Assembly (NCBI RefSeq): GCF_017591435.1
Contig: NW_025541372.1
Coordinates: forward strand, 69,501-133,500
Length of the DNA stretch: 64,000 nt
Reading direction: 5' to 3'
DNA from: Portunus trituberculatus
Lineage: Eukaryota; Arthropoda; Malacostraca; Decapoda; Portunidae
The notes beneath the pieces were generated by a model. It worked only from the letters and a program-made list of their open reading frames with translations. It ran no database searches and was not told the DNA's origin. A program made the translations under genes and the position numbers. Shown here one piece after another: positions 61,010 through 64,000 of the stretch. Each line of letters begins with the position of its first letter. Positions within the stretch are counted from its first letter, which is position 1.

Positions 61010-61710
61010 TGTGTCCCGCTAAATGAAAAAGGCAAGACCGCCTTGCTCAATGTGCCCTTCAAGACGACATAGTGGACCCTGGCACTGAGTACACTCTAGG
61101 CTATGTTAAGAGTAGCATTAAGGACCTTGTACATAGCAACATTAGTGATTAGTTAGAGCTTCTTTGCGATAGAGGCAGTGGCAGTAGTCTTCACTATGCA
61201 CGTGTCTTCCACAGCTGTGCTTACCCTTACGGGAGACACACTGCATCATCCGACAGGTTGGCAATATGGCTCAGATTAGGCTATAAATACTTTTGGGAAG
61301 TCAGTGCTTCTCCTGGTGTGTGCCGTGTGCTGTGTGCTGCACCAAGGGGATACACTCTGCGTCACTATATCATGGAATGTCCTCTCATTGCTAAATTTAG
61401 GCCACAAGGTCATCATGATTTGTATAGCCTCATTGACCATCTCCTACACCCAGCCACTCTTAGGGATACACTGAAGGAGTATCCTCAGTTTGCTCTAAGG
61501 ACTGTAGGATGTTTATGCAATAAGGTGTGCAATATCAGTATTTATCTATTTAAGTACTTGTATTCTTGTTATGTATACTGTCTATTTATATATTTTTGAT
61601 ACTTTAACCTTAAATCTTTGCCCAGGGGGTGGGTGGCAAGGTCCATTCTCCTCCTTTGTTGTATTTCATTATTAATGCAACAATAAATGTATCAATCAAT
61701 CAATCTCCTT
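61010..61710 (+). pseudogene. LINE ORF2 C-terminal fragment
   Basis: Plus frames read RLAIWLRLGYKYFWEV, RGYTLRHYIMECPLIAKF and YSLIDHLLHPATLRD, the zinc-containing C-terminus of an arthropod LINE. A 3' UTR with AATAAA and an (ATCA)n tail at about 61691-61707 follows. It is 5'-truncated and cut into the satellite edge; upstream stops (near 61150) make it dead. Confidence 0.75.
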
Positions 61711-61711
61711 C

Positions 61712-62985
61712 ACATCCTCAATCATCCTTGCACTCGTTCCTTTACAGTTTACACAGTCCCAGCAGCAGCACCATCCATTCCCTTACTGTCTTCTCCACTC
61801 TTTCATCCTATTATGCCCTAATTCAGTCAAAATCACTTGCATCATCTCATGCCTGTCTCTCTCATACTTCTCACACTCCAGCATAACATGCTCCGCCGTC
61901 TCGTCCTGCCCTGTGTCACACATCTGGCACACTTTGCTGCGGGACTCAGACCACCTGTAGTTTCTTTCACTCACATCCATACACTGTGCCCTACCTTGGA
62001 AGAGAAGATCATTACCCAGGCTGCCATCATACCACTTTTCATACATCAAAGGCTTCCTTTTCCTTGTACCATTCCAGAGTACTCTTTCGTTCCATCTCAT
62101 TCTTCCATATATTCAGTCCCACCCACTTCACCTCTCTGTCTATCTCACTCTTCCATTTCCTCGCATCCCATTCAGTTCCTACTCTGCCTCCTTTTGTCAC
62201 GATTCATTCACGCTCATTCTGATTCCTCCCAGCCATTCTCATCTCCCATACAACTTGTAATCCACTCCTCTCTGTCATTCTCATGCACCTCTTCCTCCAC
62301 TGGCTCCCACTTTCATTCCACAGGTACACCTTTCTCACTATTCTTTCATCGTCCATTCTTTCCAATCTTTCCTTGTACCTAAGAGTAGCTTTTACTAGTC
62401 TTTCCCTAAAAGTGCTCCATCCCATTTCACTTCTCAGAGCTTCTACTGCTGTGTACCTCGGTGCGTTCAGTGCCACTCTACCTATTCTATTCTATTCTGT
62501 CCTACTTCTAGCTTGTCAATTTCACTTTTATTCCATGGCATCACATCTATACCATACATTATACTGGGCACAGCCACACTCTTCCACATTTGTCTCAGCA
62601 CATCATATTTACTTGTTCATATTCTGTCTGCACTCCCCAATCGTTATACCCACTGATTCACTAAATCTGTCTTCTCATTCTTTGTCTTTTCACACCCACT
62701 TGGACTCACCCACACCCCCAAGTACTTATATTCTCGTGCCTGATTCAACTCATTCTCTCCAATTCTCCATACTGCATTTTTCATCCTCACACCTATTCAC
62801 TATCATCACCTTACTTTTTCACTACTAACCCTAACTCCAAAGTCTCTCCTATATCCATCCACAACATCCAACATACTCTGCAACTCAACTGCTGACTCAC
62901 TCATGACCACTACGTCATCTGCATAAAGGAGCTCCCCTATCTTATCATTCCCCACTCTTACTCCTGCATTCTTTATCTTGATCTT
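61712..62985 (-). pseudogene. LINE RT 3' half, minus strand
   Basis: The minus strand reads GELLYADDVVVMSESAV (catalytic YADD, near 62925), YRRDFGVRVSSEKV, then SIMYGIDVMPW, RVALNAPRYTAVEALRSE (62204-62476) and a C-terminal finger (CQMCDTGQDETAEHVMLEC, 61783-62100). Three frames are needed. The element stops at 62985, just before the oppositely oriented endonuclease. Confidence 0.8.
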
Positions 62986-63089
62986 GATCTTGATGCTACA
63001 GATGGCTCAGGATCGCTCCGGAGTCGCTTGAATGAAGGAGAAGAATGTACCGGAATAAAGAAGAGAAGACACCCAACAGGCGAGATCAT

Positions 63090-64000
63090 GTATGAAATAA
63101 GGCTGTATGAATGTGAGAGGATGGGGCATTGGAAAACTCGAGGATGTATGTAAGGAGCTGAATGATTGGAACCTAGATATGGTAGGAATAACTGAGACGC
63201 ACTTGAGGGATGCAGTGCAAATGGAAGGGACGAATATGTGATGATAGGAAAGGGAGGCAGAAAACAGGAAAGGTTAGGAGAGGGCGTAGCACTGCTCCAC
63301 AGAAAAGTGAGGAACCTGAGAGTGGAAGAACTTGATGTAGGAGACAGTGTGGAAAGTGAGGATGTGTTAGCGGCCCGAGTGGAGTATATGAATGAGTGTG
63401 GTAGAGATGAGAGGTTAGTGGAAGTGGTAGTGTACATGACAGTGGAAGGTGATAGAGCAGTCAGGGACAATAGCAGGAAGTATGGTGTGTTGAAGAAGAT
63501 TGTGAGAGAGCATGCTAGGGAGAAAGTGATTGTTATAGGATATATGAATGCTCATGTAGGTGTTTTAGGTTAACAAATGAATAGGAATGGCGAGATGCTT
63601 GGTGAGTTTGTGAATGAGATGGAGCTGGAGAACCTAAATGAGACCCTGGCAGAAGGACGAGTGACGTGGTGTGCTAGAAATAGGGGTCTGCGATTGACTA
63701 TATGCTAGTGAATGGGAGAATGCGTGAGATTGTGGACCGCATGTGGATCGATGAAGATGGAAGGATTGACATTGTCTTGGACCATAACATGCTGGTGCTG
63801 GAATGTAAGTTGTATGGAAGAGAAGGAAAGAGTGCAAACACTAAGAGGAGAAAGTGGAGGTTGAGGGATGTAGGATGGGAGAATTTCCAGGTAGACTTGA
63901 GTAAGCGAAGCTGGGAGGATGAACGTTTGAATGCTGTGGATGAGATGAATGATAGGTTTGTTGAGAATGTAAATAATGCAGCAGCCAGCCAGATAGGGTA
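63090..64000 (+). pseudogene. LINE endonuclease region, runs off the window
   Basis: Plus frames read MNVRGWGIGKLEDVCK, MVGITETHLRD (catalytic Glu), then GEGVALLHRKV, VIVIGYMNAHVG (usually GDMNAHVG) and, after stops near 63571 and a shift near 63690, IDYMLVNGRMREIVDRMW and SDHNMLVLECK-like segments. This is an AP-type endonuclease of a LINE. It is probably the same family as 61712-62985 but points the other way. Confidence 0.75.

Overview
The window is eukaryotic, intergenic and dominated by repeats. Very long perfect microsatellites, nested non-LTR retrotransposons (LINEs), tRNA-derived SINEs with (AC)n tails and small inverted-repeat elements (MITEs) suggest a decapod crustacean, probably a crab. 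That is an inference from repeat style, not a species identification. No ordinary single-copy host gene was found. Nearly every coding stretch belongs to a mobile element and nearly all are frameshifted, very often by one base at a homopolymer, so part of the damage may be residual assembly error. A 500-base N gap lies at 47408-47907.

Layout. 41-2177 is a DNA transposon with inverted ends and a Ginger-like (KRBA2-like) integrase. Its right part and flank recur at 14963-17228 in a deletion-ridden copy, followed by a 2.0 kb block (3927-5927) that recurs essentially unchanged at 17959-19960. 8947-11790 is a nested stack: one LINE is split by a second LINE and carries a SINE piece, and a hAT-type MITE follows at 11806-12485. 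13405-14955 holds LINE scraps. 22610-24197 is about 1.59 kb of pure TA. 25611-29967 is a young Ty3/Gypsy LTR retrotransposon with near-identical LTRs and a 14-nt complementarity that resembles a self-primed primer site. 29968-31460 is a LINE.

34267-41480 is the most interesting part. A zinc-finger protein related to a poorly described animal transposase family (34267-36750) is followed on the same strand by a multi-exon gene (37470-41480) whose first two exons encode a CIDE-N-like domain. The gene has plausible splice sites, a MITE with a TTA target duplication inside one exon, and two SINEs in an intron. The pair may be the two genes of one DNA transposon, or a transposase next to a captured or domesticated gene.

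The right third holds a 1.1 kb (AC)n array, a 100-bp minisatellite that also occurs at 21.8 kb, long trinucleotide arrays, a nearly full-length LINE with both ORFs (48930-53790, minus), purine-rich tracts, a 4.7 kb satellite with a composite monomer of about 335 bp (56320-61005), and three LINE pieces, two of which may form a 5'-inverted insertion.
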